Shown piece after piece: positions 7,459 to 15,300 of a DNA stretch of 49,893 nucleotides (the first letter of the stretch is position 1; each line of letters opens with the position of its first letter). A model generated the notes under the pieces. It saw nothing but the letters and a program-made list of their open reading frames with translations, was not told where the DNA came from and did no database searches. The position numbers and the translations under genes are program-made. The stretch comes from Pseudomonadota bacterium. Its GTDB lineage: Bacteria > Myxococcota_A > UBA9160 > JADFDR01. Location: contig PIVT01000022.1 of NCBI GenBank assembly GCA_003353845.1, positions 1 through 49,893 on the forward strand, in the 5' to 3' direction.

Positions 7459-8196
7459 TCAATGGCCGTCGACGATGGCGTGTAATTCAGAAAGTTCATC
7501 GATGACATGATGAGGGGTGCAGGCATCCAGGGCTCCCGCACCCGGGGCCGCGGCGTCGCCGTCTCGAATCAGTGCCGTGATCATGCCCAGGGCGCGTGCG
7601 CCTGCGATGTCCTGCTCAGCAGAATCGCCCACAAACAAAACCTCTTCTGCCCTGCATCCCACCTTGTCCAAGGCCATCTGATAAATCCCCGGTGCCGGCT
7701 TGCAAGAGCGAGCTTCTTCCGAGCTGGTCCAGCTGTGGAATAGCTGTTTGAGTCCTTCTCTTTCCAGCATGGGGTGAAGAAAGTCCTCGTCGATATTGGA
7801 GACGATGGCCAGGTGTAGTTTCTTGTCGCGAAGCTGCTGGAGGCAGGATTGGCAATCGCTGCGCAGCTGATACCCATCCACCAAAGCCTTGCGCTGACCT
7901 TCGTAAAACCACGGCTCCAGTTCGGGAGTCACCTCACCCCCCAGCAGCCCGGCAAAGCGCCTGAACGAGGAGATAAAGAGTTCCTTATGGAGGAAGTAGG
8001 GTCGCTGCATGAGCTCTGCCATGACCTCCTTGGTGGCGCGGTGATAGGCGAGAGCGGCTTCTCCAGTCTCTACCTCGACCCCTATTTTCCGGGCGGCTTC
8101 TGTGATGAGCTGAATGCTCTGTGCGGCGATGGTGCGATAGCTGAAAAGGGTCCCTCCGAAGTCGAAGAAAACAGCCTGAAAGGGAGGGGAACTCAT
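7459..8196 (-). CDS. HAD superfamily hydrolase
   Basis: 245 residues with the four HAD motifs: FFDFGGTLF (Asp12), VSNIDED, KPAPGIY and VLFVGDSAEQDI. The cap lies between motifs I and II, making it a subfamily I enzyme. Motif I reads DxGGT, not the DxDGT of classical phosphatases, so the acid/base Asp is absent and the reaction may not be phosphate-ester hydrolysis. The ATG at 8196 has GAGG 7 nt upstream. The substrate cannot be named, and the gene stands alone between a convergent and a divergent neighbour. Confidence 0.88.
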   Translation of the reverse strand: MSSPPFQAVFFDFGGTLFSYRTIAAQSIQLITEAARKIGVEVETGEAALAYHRATKEVMAELMQRPYFLHKELFISSFRRFAGLLGGEVTPELEPWFYEGQRKALVDGYQLRSDCQSCLQQLRDKKLHLAIVSNIDEDFLHPMLEREGLKQLFHSWTSSEEARSCKPAPGIYQMALDKVGCRAEEVLFVGDSAEQDIAGARALGMITALIRDGDAAAPGAGALDACTPHHVIDELSELHAIVDGH

Positions 8197-8296
8197 ACTG
8201 GGACCTCGGGGGGAATGGGGGCTTGAAAGGAATTACAGCCACGTTACACCCTCTTTTTGGGCATCTCACGGGCCCATCTAATGAAGCCGAGTTTGG

Positions 8297-8312
8297 TGGC
8301 TACGTCCATGCA
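8297..8312 (+). promoter_or_regulatory. Weak sigma-54-like element ahead of the TPR-like membrane protein
   Basis: TGGCTACGTCCATGCA keeps GG-N10-GC, but the -12 box is ATGC, not TTGC. It lies about 85 bp before the start at 8396. By itself it is compatible with chance; it is listed because several neighbours share the element. Confidence 0.2.
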
Positions 8313-8395
8313 TCTAACCCGCAAAAATGCCTCATTTCCCATGAAAAACCTGTCGATACAAAACCCGGGGAATAAAACATTAAGCGAGGTGCGTA

Positions 8396-10297
8396 TTGGA
8401 TCACAAAATAGGTGATTCTATTCAACAACTGAAACAGCAAGTGCCTCCCGTTTCTTGGATTCGGGGTCTGCCCTGGGTTTGGGCGGGCGGGGCGGTGCTT
8501 GCGTTGGTGTGGTCCTCCAATGCTTCGCCGATGATCGATTCGGCAACGGAGTTCTTCAAGCTGGAGATGAACCTGGACGTCGCCAAGGCCCCCACTCGTC
8601 TCCTCTTGCTGGGCGCCTCCTTGGTGTTGATGGTACGCGCAACTCTCAAATTCCTTCCTCATTTGCAGCTACTGAAAGAGGGAAAGGTGAGTGCCAGTGG
8701 GCACAATCCAATTCTAGCAGAGGCCTACCTCGCGCGTGACGAAGGACGATTTGAAGAAGCCTACGTCGTATTGGAGCAGGAACTACTGCACCATCCCAAG
8801 GACAGCGAGCTGGTCGATGTCTTTTGGGACGTTGCCTGCGCTTGTGGCCGTTGTCCTCAAGCCGTTCCTACGCTCATGGTAGCCCTGCAAGCCTTGCTGA
8901 CCGAGAACGTCGAGCGCGCGATGAGTTTGTGGATTGATATGTCGCGCCGAGTGGAAGAGCCACCGGCCGACGCTCGCTTGCTCGTCAGGATCGGAACGCA
9001 CTTGCGTGAGGCGGATCATCAGAGTTTGTCGGACCAAGCCCTGGAGCGCGCCGTCGACGAAAATACGCAAGGGCTCACTCTCGGGCTTGTGCTGAAGGTA
9101 GTGGAGTTAACACAGGAAATGTCACCTGGCATTGCGGCTATTGCCGCCAGCCGTGCCCTGCGCTTCGAAGCTTTGGATGATGAGAAGCGGGATCGAATGG
9201 TCTATCTGCTCAAATCTTTGCAGAAAGCTTCTGGGGAAAAACAAGCACGGCAGCCAGTGGAATCCTCAAGTGGTGAAGGAAAACCCGCCGACTGGACAAA
9301 GCGTGACGCGATTGAGATCGAACCTGAAGAAGAAATTGTGCCATCTGAAATCATCGAGAAAAAACGTGCGAAAGCATCGGATGGTTTGAGTATGGATCTC
9401 TTGGATGCCCTGGAGAAAGAAGGGCTCGAAGGGTTGGATCACGAGGGGCTGGAAGAAGAGCCTTACTTGTTTGAGGCCGACGGGCCCAGTTTTGAGGCGT
9501 CGGAGGAGAGTGAAACGGAGTTGTTTTCTCCCGGAATGGACTTGAGTGGGGAGGACCTGCAATCCGATTCCGATGACCCCACTGGAATCATGGAACAGCA
9601 AACGACATTGATCTCCGGTGCCATGTCGACGGGCTTTGGCAACCAAGATGCAGGATCGCAAACGGCGACCATGGTGATGGATCGGGATCCGGTAACGGGC
9701 GCGCCGTTGAATCAAACCAAGAAGAACCAAACGCTAAGTCTGGCAAGCGTGACGCCGGGGATTGGATCCAGTGATGCCCAAGGCGAAACCATGGAAACGC
9801 AGGACATCATCGTACCCGAATTTATCGAGGATCTTGAAGCACCCGATTTCTTCGATGAGTCGGAGCATCGCTTCAATGAAATCAAGACCATGGAAGCGAC
9901 ACCGCTGGCGCTGGGCGAAGAGGGAATTTCAATGCGCTTGGGTGATGGCCGAGAGGTGATGCTGTCGTATTCTCAGGTCAAGGCCGTCGCCGTCGCGGCG
10001 GTGTTGGAACTGGCCGATAAGCCCGTCGCCATTGTCGACCTGGTGATGAATTGGGGGGACGAGACCAGTGATCTCCTGCGTGTGGTTCGCTTCCGCAGCG
10101 ACAGTTTTGATCCTCGAAAATTGAGTTCAGAAGAGACAAAGTCAGTGTCGCAGGCGTTACGCAATATCGTTCGTTTTGTCATGGGCCAAAGTGGCGCCAA
10201 GTTGCTCCCGCAGGATATGGAAGCCTCTGACATCAGGTTCCGAAAGTTTCGTGACGTAAAATCCTACCAGCGTGAAATTCTCAGCCTGAATTGCTGA
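8396..10297 (+). CDS. Unknown membrane protein with TPR-like region and acidic linker
   Basis: 633 residues from a TTG start (GCGAGG upstream). Two membrane spans lie near residues 25-42 and 65-83. Residues ~100-290 are helical with TPR-like spacing (AEAYLARDEGRFEEAYVVLE, then DVFWDVACACGRCPQAVPTL). A long acidic, low-complexity linker covers ~290-490, and the C-terminal ~130 residues form a separate folded domain (RLGDGREVMLSYSQVKAVAV ... RVVRFRSDSFDPRKL). I do not recognise the C-terminal domain. The layout suggests a scaffold or assembly protein anchored in the inner membrane with the bulk in the cytoplasm, which is inference. It converges on the DUF3014 gene 3 bp away. Confidence 0.75.
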   Translation: MDHKIGDSIQQLKQQVPPVSWIRGLPWVWAGGAVLALVWSSNASPMIDSATEFFKLEMNLDVAKAPTRLLLLGASLVLMVRATLKFLPHLQLLKEGKVSASGHNPILAEAYLARDEGRFEEAYVVLEQELLHHPKDSELVDVFWDVACACGRCPQAVPTLMVALQALLTENVERAMSLWIDMSRRVEEPPADARLLVRIGTHLREADHQSLSDQALERAVDENTQGLTLGLVLKVVELTQEMSPGIAAIAASRALRFEALDDEKRDRMVYLLKSLQKASGEKQARQPVESSSGEGKPADWTKRDAIEIEPEEEIVPSEIIEKKRAKASDGLSMDLLDALEKEGLEGLDHEGLEEEPYLFEADGPSFEASEESETELFSPGMDLSGEDLQSDSDDPTGIMEQQTTLISGAMSTGFGNQDAGSQTATMVMDRDPVTGAPLNQTKKNQTLSLASVTPGIGSSDAQGETMETQDIIVPEFIEDLEAPDFFDESEHRFNEIKTMEATPLALGEEGISMRLGDGREVMLSYSQVKAVAVAAVLELADKPVAIVDLVMNWGDETSDLLRVVRFRSDSFDPRKLSSEETKSVSQALRNIVRFVMGQSGAKLLPQDMEASDIRFRKFRDVKSYQREILSLNC

Positions 10298-10300
10298 GTT

Positions 10301-11194
10301 TCAGTTTTCGAGGGTCGGATCGACTTCATCCGCCAGGCCTGCTCTAAATTCGCGTAGCTTTGCTTTAATGGTTTTCACGTTCTTACTCCCCATGCGCAAT
10401 AATTGTCGCTGTGCAGGGCTGCTGCCTTCCAGTTTGGGGTCTTTGTATTCATAGCGACCTGTTCGCTGCACGAGGATTGGATTTCCCTCCAAGGTAGGCG
10501 TCGCCAAGAGTTCGCGGATGGCTCGTTGCAAGACCTCTTTGAATTCTCGATCGGGGTAACCCAATTCCACATACGCTTCCTGGAGCAGCGGGTACCAACG
10601 TCGAAACAGGCTGAGCGAGGATTCTACGTCCAAAGAAGCGAATAGATTCGCGATGAGATTGTAGCGGCCAAAACTCCCGGCAGTCGTGACCCACCGGCCG
10701 TCCTCGTTGCGCGCAGCAGAGAACTTCTTGCTAGGTGCCATGAATTCAAGCTCTCGAGAGGGGCTGTTTCCCACCGCGAGATTGTCCACGACGACAACAA
10801 AGCGGCGAATCAATTCGTCCGGCGCAACCCAGGCTTGAAAGTCTGCCTGAGTGGTGATAGCCAGGGCTTCTTGTCGTAAGAGATCATCACTTTCGTTTAA
10901 GGAGGGAAGCTCAGGTAGTGCCGGGCTTGGGGTAGCTGTTTCGGGCGCTGTCTCTTCAGCGGGCACTGGCAGTGGCTGAGTTTCGTCCATGTCTCGCGTG
11001 GCAGGTTCGGCCGCGTCGAAAGCGGGTGTGGGATGTAAAGATTGAGTGGCTGTGGATTTCGTCCAGAAATGATAAGCGATCAAACCGATGCCGATGAAAC
11101 CAAGCAGAACGAAGGGGAGTACGCTCCGATTCCGGGCCGCGTTCGACTTTCTTTTTCTTACTCTTTTCCCTTTATGCATAGGCTTCACGTTCAC
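10301..11194 (-). CDS. DUF3014 domain membrane-anchored protein
   Basis: 297 residues: a short, very basic cytoplasmic tail, one membrane span near residue 25-44 (VLPFVLLGFIGIGLIAYHFW), a Pro/Glu/Ala-rich linker, then the DUF3014 domain. That domain is recognised by LNESDDLLRQEAL, RRFVVVVDNLAVG and a conserved YNLIANLFASLD. DUF3014 is a periplasmic domain of unknown function in proteobacteria. The GTG at 11188 has better spacing (8 nt) from AGAGGG than the GTG at 11194, and the ATG at 11179 is also possible. Confidence 0.82.
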   Translation of the reverse strand: MNVKPMHKGKRVRKRKSNAARNRSVLPFVLLGFIGIGLIAYHFWTKSTATQSLHPTPAFDAAEPATRDMDETQPLPVPAEETAPETATPSPALPELPSLNESDDLLRQEALAITTQADFQAWVAPDELIRRFVVVVDNLAVGNSPSRELEFMAPSKKFSAARNEDGRWVTTAGSFGRYNLIANLFASLDVESSLSLFRRWYPLLQEAYVELGYPDREFKEVLQRAIRELLATPTLEGNPILVQRTGRYEYKDPKLEGSSPAQRQLLRMGSKNVKTIKAKLREFRAGLADEVDPTLEN

Positions 11195-11266
11195 TGCCCT
11201 CTAGGTGTCTTGAAGTTTTTCTGAATAAAACCAGCAACGGCACTGCAAGCATAGAACTGCAAACAG

Positions 11267-11302
11267 AAAAGCACCCTGGAAAAAAACATCCAGGGTGCTT
11301 CA
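11267..11302 (-). terminator. Rho-independent terminator for the small exported protein
   Basis: On the minus strand AAGCACCCTGG pairs with CCAGGGTGCTT around a T-rich loop and ends in TTTT. It lies about 70 bp past the stop of the gene at 11375 and separates it from DUF3014. Confidence 0.8.
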
Positions 11303-11374
11303 CATGATCTTTGTTTTCAGACCTGCTTCGCGGCGTAGCAGAAGTCTTTGAGACAACTGCTACTCACATGAAGT

Positions 11375-11572
11375 TTACTCGGTGGTTTTTTCTGGCTGGG
11401 TCTCTTCTTCAGTCGCTTCTTCTGGCTGCTGGGCCTCTTCCCCTTCAGGAGGAGCGGCCTCAACGGGGGGCGTTTCCGTATCCGTCGCGGCTTCTTCTGC
11501 CATCGCGGGGGTGATCATCAGACCAAAAGAAATCATAAATACAGATAGAAGACCTACGAAGGTTTTCAACAT
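11375..11572 (-). CDS. Small exported Pro/Glu-rich protein
   Basis: A 65-residue protein with a textbook signal peptide (MLKTFVGLLSVFMISFGLMI, cleavage after AMA) and a mature part of about 40 residues that is almost only Glu, Thr, Pro, Ala and Gln. The ribosome site is strong (AGGAGGGAG, 6 nt before ATG) and a dedicated terminator follows, so I take it as a real monocistronic gene. The mature sequence is likely unstructured, and no family or function is recognised. An ATTGG/CCAAT inverted repeat at 11644-11658 lies about 75 bp upstream of its start. Confidence 0.75.
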   Translation of the reverse strand: MLKTFVGLLSVFMISFGLMITPAMAEEAATDTETPPVEAAPPEGEEAQQPEEATEEETQPEKTTE

Positions 11573-11729
11573 TGGGGGCTCCCTCCTCAGGAGATAGTCG
11601 AGTTAAAAAAGTAGTTTCTGTTTCACCGCGAATATCTTATGTGATTGGAATCACCAATGTGTGGTTTTGTTTGGCTAAACCCTATTTTTCTGCGCTTTCG
11701 TGCTTAGTTGAACACCGTATAGAGTAGGG

Positions 11730-13331
11730 TTATCTCTCGGCCTGGGGGTTCCCTTCAACCGAGCGCGGTTGCAGAGCTTCGAGCATGAGATGAAACACCG
11801 TATTTTGCTCCAACACACCATGAAAGTTGTGCGAATTGGGACCTGTCGCGTATAGGGGAACGTCCTCGCCTGCATGTGTCACCGATTTCAAGTGTACTGC
11901 GGCGGCCTGGTGATAGTTGGGATCTTGGGTAACAGAATTACTGTCTTGAGAACGGTCTTCCTTTGGCCGCTGTTGATTTTCCGATGCGCCCGGCCCGTTC
12001 CCGTAGTTCAGGGTGGTGTAAGGTTGGCCTTCGCTGTCCCGTGCCAACTCGGACGCAGGGTTTCCTTGGAGATCGTTATTCCGCACCAGGCCCAAGATGG
12101 GGTTGCCGCGGGTGGGGTAGCCACCCATGTTCATCAAATGGCTGTGGTCTGCTGTCACCAGGATCAGGGTCTCGCGCGGGTCGCTCTGTTCAAGGGCGAC
12201 GCGGACAGCTTCGGCGAATTCCAGGGTTTCGTACAGGGCGAGGAAGGCGCTTCCCGAGTGGTGGGCGTGATCAATGCGGCCACCTTCGACCATGAGAAAA
12301 AAACCGTGTTTATTGCGCTGCAATATTTTCAGGGCGGCTTCGGTCATTTGGGGGAGGCTGGGCTCCTGGGCGGCGTTTTGGGCTCGTTGATGGGCATATT
12401 CCATGTTGGAAGGGCTGAACAAGCCCAGCAGATGTTGGACCCGGGTCAGATCGAGGGCTTCTAATTCCTCAGCAGAGGAAACGTAGGCAGAATTTTCCTG
12501 CTGGAGCCATTCTTGGGCCAGATTGCGTCCGTCGCGCCGCTGGCCTCCCTGGCCTCGGATCCATCCCACGGTCGATTGAGGGTAGAAGGCTCTGCGCCCA
12601 CCCCCCAGCGCGACCTCGATGCCATCGCTGGAGCGACCCGCCTTCCGCGCGTTGTCGGGAAACTCGATGAGTTGGCGCGCAATATCGGAGATGCCCGCCG
12701 CTTGGGCTGCGGCTGGCAGGTCGGCGTCGCTTTCCCACTCTCGATCGCTGCTGTGGGCGTAACAGGCGGCAGGGGTGGCGTGGGTGAGTCGCGTGTTCGT
12801 AACGATGCCTGTGGAGCGCCCACTGGCCTCCGCACGTTCTAAGAGGGTTTCGAGCTGGTAGCGTTCAATATTGTCGATGGCGCCCCGGGCAAGTTCGGGG
12901 CCCAAGCCGATGACGCCAGCCTTGGTTTTGACCCCTGTCATGAGGGCGGTCATGGTGCCGGCCGAATCGGAGGTCTGTTGATTGGTGTTATAGGTCTTGA
13001 TCAGCGCCGTGTAAGGGAAAGTTTCGAAGGACAGGATATTTTCTTCGCCGCGCTCCCCGCGGAGCTGACCTCCCAGAATCCGTGTCGCGGTGATGGTTGA
13101 AATTCCCATCCCGTCGCCGACAAAGAGGATGATGTTCTTGGCGGGAGTGCGCAGGGGTTCCTGTCCTGCGGCGCGCTGCGCGGCCTCGTGCCCGGCGCGC
13201 ATCCAGTCAGCGCTGCTCTCAGCCCGCCCCTTTGTCTTTTTCTCCGCAGCACTTGCAGTCCCGCTAGAAATCGCGAAAAGCAAAGCAAAAAGGAGCATTG
13301 AGAATTTCTGGCTGTGGAATTTTCTACACAT
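11730..13331 (-). CDS. phoA: Alkaline phosphatase (PhoA family), exported
   Basis: 533 residues from the ATG at 13331, with a signal peptide (MLLFALLFAISSGTASA). Active-site blocks: NIILFVGDGMG (metal Asp), TSDSAGTMTALMTG (the Ser nucleophile in DSA), VEGGRIDHAHHSG (Glu, Asp and His ligands), VTADHSH (Asp-His) and a late HAGEDVPLYATGP (His). It should hydrolyse phosphate monoesters in the periplasm using Zn and Mg. The frame runs open to 13628, but that part overlaps parE on the other strand and lacks export features. No Pho-box was identified in the short gap 13332-13421, which is shared with the divergent parE. Confidence 0.93.
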   Translation of the reverse strand: MCRKFHSQKFSMLLFALLFAISSGTASAAEKKTKGRAESSADWMRAGHEAAQRAAGQEPLRTPAKNIILFVGDGMGISTITATRILGGQLRGERGEENILSFETFPYTALIKTYNTNQQTSDSAGTMTALMTGVKTKAGVIGLGPELARGAIDNIERYQLETLLERAEASGRSTGIVTNTRLTHATPAACYAHSSDREWESDADLPAAAQAAGISDIARQLIEFPDNARKAGRSSDGIEVALGGGRRAFYPQSTVGWIRGQGGQRRDGRNLAQEWLQQENSAYVSSAEELEALDLTRVQHLLGLFSPSNMEYAHQRAQNAAQEPSLPQMTEAALKILQRNKHGFFLMVEGGRIDHAHHSGSAFLALYETLEFAEAVRVALEQSDPRETLILVTADHSHLMNMGGYPTRGNPILGLVRNNDLQGNPASELARDSEGQPYTTLNYGNGPGASENQQRPKEDRSQDSNSVTQDPNYHQAAAVHLKSVTHAGEDVPLYATGPNSHNFHGVLEQNTVFHLMLEALQPRSVEGNPQAER

Positions 13332-13421
13332 AAAAATATTTTCCCGGGATCGAGTCAGGCTGTCCCTTGACGATTTCCTCAGATTCTCCAACCTCCTCAT
13401 CCATAGTGTTTCGAGGGGGCC

Positions 13422-15260
13422 ATGGTCGCAAAGAAAAAAGTAGCAAAGAAGAGAAAAGTCGAATACGACGAGAGTACCATCGTGACCTTGGATGCGCTGG
13501 AGCATATCCGGCTGCGTACGGGTATGTATATCGGCCGCATTGGGGACGGAAGCCACCCGCTTGACGGCATCTACGTCATGACCAAGGAAGTCATCGATAA
13601 CTGCATCGACGAATTCATCATGGGTCACGGGCGGAAAATCGATTTAAGTCGAGACGAGAACCACGTGACGATTCGCGATTACGGGCGCGGTATTCCGCTG
13701 GGCAAACTCGTGGAATGCGTGAGTGAAATCAACACCGGTGGTAAGTACAACGACGATGTCTTCCAGTTCTCGGTGGGACTCAATGGTGTGGGCACCAAGG
13801 CTGTCAACGCCCTCTCGTCCAGGTTTGAAATCACAAGTTGGCGAGAGGGAAAGTTCAGGCGTGTTCGCTTTGAACAGGGAAGGCTCGTCGAGGACAAGAA
13901 AGGCAAAGGCGCGAAAGAGCCCAATGGCACCTCGGTGACTTTCATGCCCGATCCTGAGATCTTCAAGAAGTATCATTGGAACGAAGAATTCATCGCGCAT
14001 CGCCTGTCTTACTACGCCTATCTCAATTCGGGCCTGACCCTGAACTATAATGGGGCTAGCTATCACAGCCGCAATGGCCTGTCCGACTTGTTGGATCGAG
14101 AGATCGGCGACGAAACTGAGTTGTACGATGTGATCCACTGCAAGAAAGACCAGTTGGAATTCGCTTTTACGCACACGACGCGGTATGGCGAAAATTACTT
14201 CAGTTTCGTCAATGGCCAATTTACGAACGACGGTGGAACCCATCAGGCAGCTTTTCGCGAAGGAATCTTGAAGGGTGTCAACGAGTACGCCAAGAAAAGC
14301 TTCGCAGGTGAAGATGTGCGAGACGGCATCGTCGGGGCGGTGGCCATTAAGCTTCAAGATCCGGTATTTGAGAGCCAGACCAAGAATAAGCTGGGTTCAA
14401 CAGAGGTTCGTGGCGAGATCGTCAAGGCGGTGAAAGAGCAGGTGCTCTTGTGGTTGCATAAGCACAAGAAGACGGCCGACGCTTTGTTGGAAAAAGTGAA
14501 GACCAATGAGAATGTCCGAAAAGAACTCGCGTCGATTAAAAAAGATGCGAGAGATCGCGCCAAAAAAGTCGCTATTCGCATTCCCAAACTCACCGACTGC
14601 AAAGCTCATTTTGATAATCAGAAGGATAAGCGCGGCGAAGAGTCGATGATCTTCCTGACCGAGGGCGACTCGGCCGGTGGGGCCATGATCTCTTCGCGAG
14701 ACGTCTTTACACAGGCCATCTTTTCGCTCAAAGGAAAGCCGCTGAATTGCCATGGCCTCAAAAAGGACGCCGTTTACAAGAACGAAGAGCTGTACAACAT
14801 CATGCGCGCCTTGGGTATTGAAAACGGGATCGAGTCTCTGCGCTACAACAAGGTGATTATCGCGACAGACGCCGACGTCGATGGCATGCACATTCGGAAT
14901 CTGCTGCTCACCTACTTCCTTCACTACTTTGAAGAGTTGGTGGTCAAGGGACACTTGTATATTTTTGAGACCCCTTTGTTCCGCGTTCGGAACAAGAAAG
15001 AAACTCGCTACTGCTATAGCGAGGCTGAGCGCGATAATGCGCTAAAGAAAATTAAAGGGCCTGAAGTCACGCGTTTTAAAGGGCTGGGCGAGATCAGTCC
15101 CAAAGAGTTCGGGCAGTTCATCGGTGAGGATATCCGATTGGTGCCGGTCTCCTTGGACACCATAGGTGAGGTGGGAAAATGCCTCGAGTTCTTTATGGGC
15201 AAGAACACGCCGACGCGCAAAGAGTTCATCATGAAGAACCTGATTTCTGACCTGACTTGA
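13422..15260 (+). CDS. parE: DNA topoisomerase IV subunit B
   Basis: 612 residues: an N-terminal GHKL ATPase (EVIDNCIDEF, DYGRGIPLG, GLNGVGTKAVNALSS), the transducer domain, then the TOPRIM domain (LTEGDSAGGAM, DADVDGMHIRNLLL) and the C-terminal KGLGE block. GyrB would normally carry a longer TOPRIM insert or tail. This short form with a basic start (VAKKKVAKKRK) resembles the ParE of Bacteroidetes and PVC bacteria. With ParC it forms the A2B2 enzyme that unlinks daughter chromosomes. The ATG at 13422 follows GAGGGGG. parC starts 40 bp downstream, so the two form an operon. Confidence 0.93.
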   Translation: MVAKKKVAKKRKVEYDESTIVTLDALEHIRLRTGMYIGRIGDGSHPLDGIYVMTKEVIDNCIDEFIMGHGRKIDLSRDENHVTIRDYGRGIPLGKLVECVSEINTGGKYNDDVFQFSVGLNGVGTKAVNALSSRFEITSWREGKFRRVRFEQGRLVEDKKGKGAKEPNGTSVTFMPDPEIFKKYHWNEEFIAHRLSYYAYLNSGLTLNYNGASYHSRNGLSDLLDREIGDETELYDVIHCKKDQLEFAFTHTTRYGENYFSFVNGQFTNDGGTHQAAFREGILKGVNEYAKKSFAGEDVRDGIVGAVAIKLQDPVFESQTKNKLGSTEVRGEIVKAVKEQVLLWLHKHKKTADALLEKVKTNENVRKELASIKKDARDRAKKVAIRIPKLTDCKAHFDNQKDKRGEESMIFLTEGDSAGGAMISSRDVFTQAIFSLKGKPLNCHGLKKDAVYKNEELYNIMRALGIENGIESLRYNKVIIATDADVDGMHIRNLLLTYFLHYFEELVVKGHLYIFETPLFRVRNKKETRYCYSEAERDNALKKIKGPEVTRFKGLGEISPKEFGQFIGEDIRLVPVSLDTIGEVGKCLEFFMGKNTPTRKEFIMKNLISDLT

Positions 15261-15300
15261 TGAGAGGTTATGTGACGCTGTAGCGACACGAGTGGGATTA

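Noticed and set aside
11874-12464. 196-codon plus-strand ORF in the alkaline phosphatase gene
   Set aside because: Antisense shadow; phosphatase motifs are on the minus strand.
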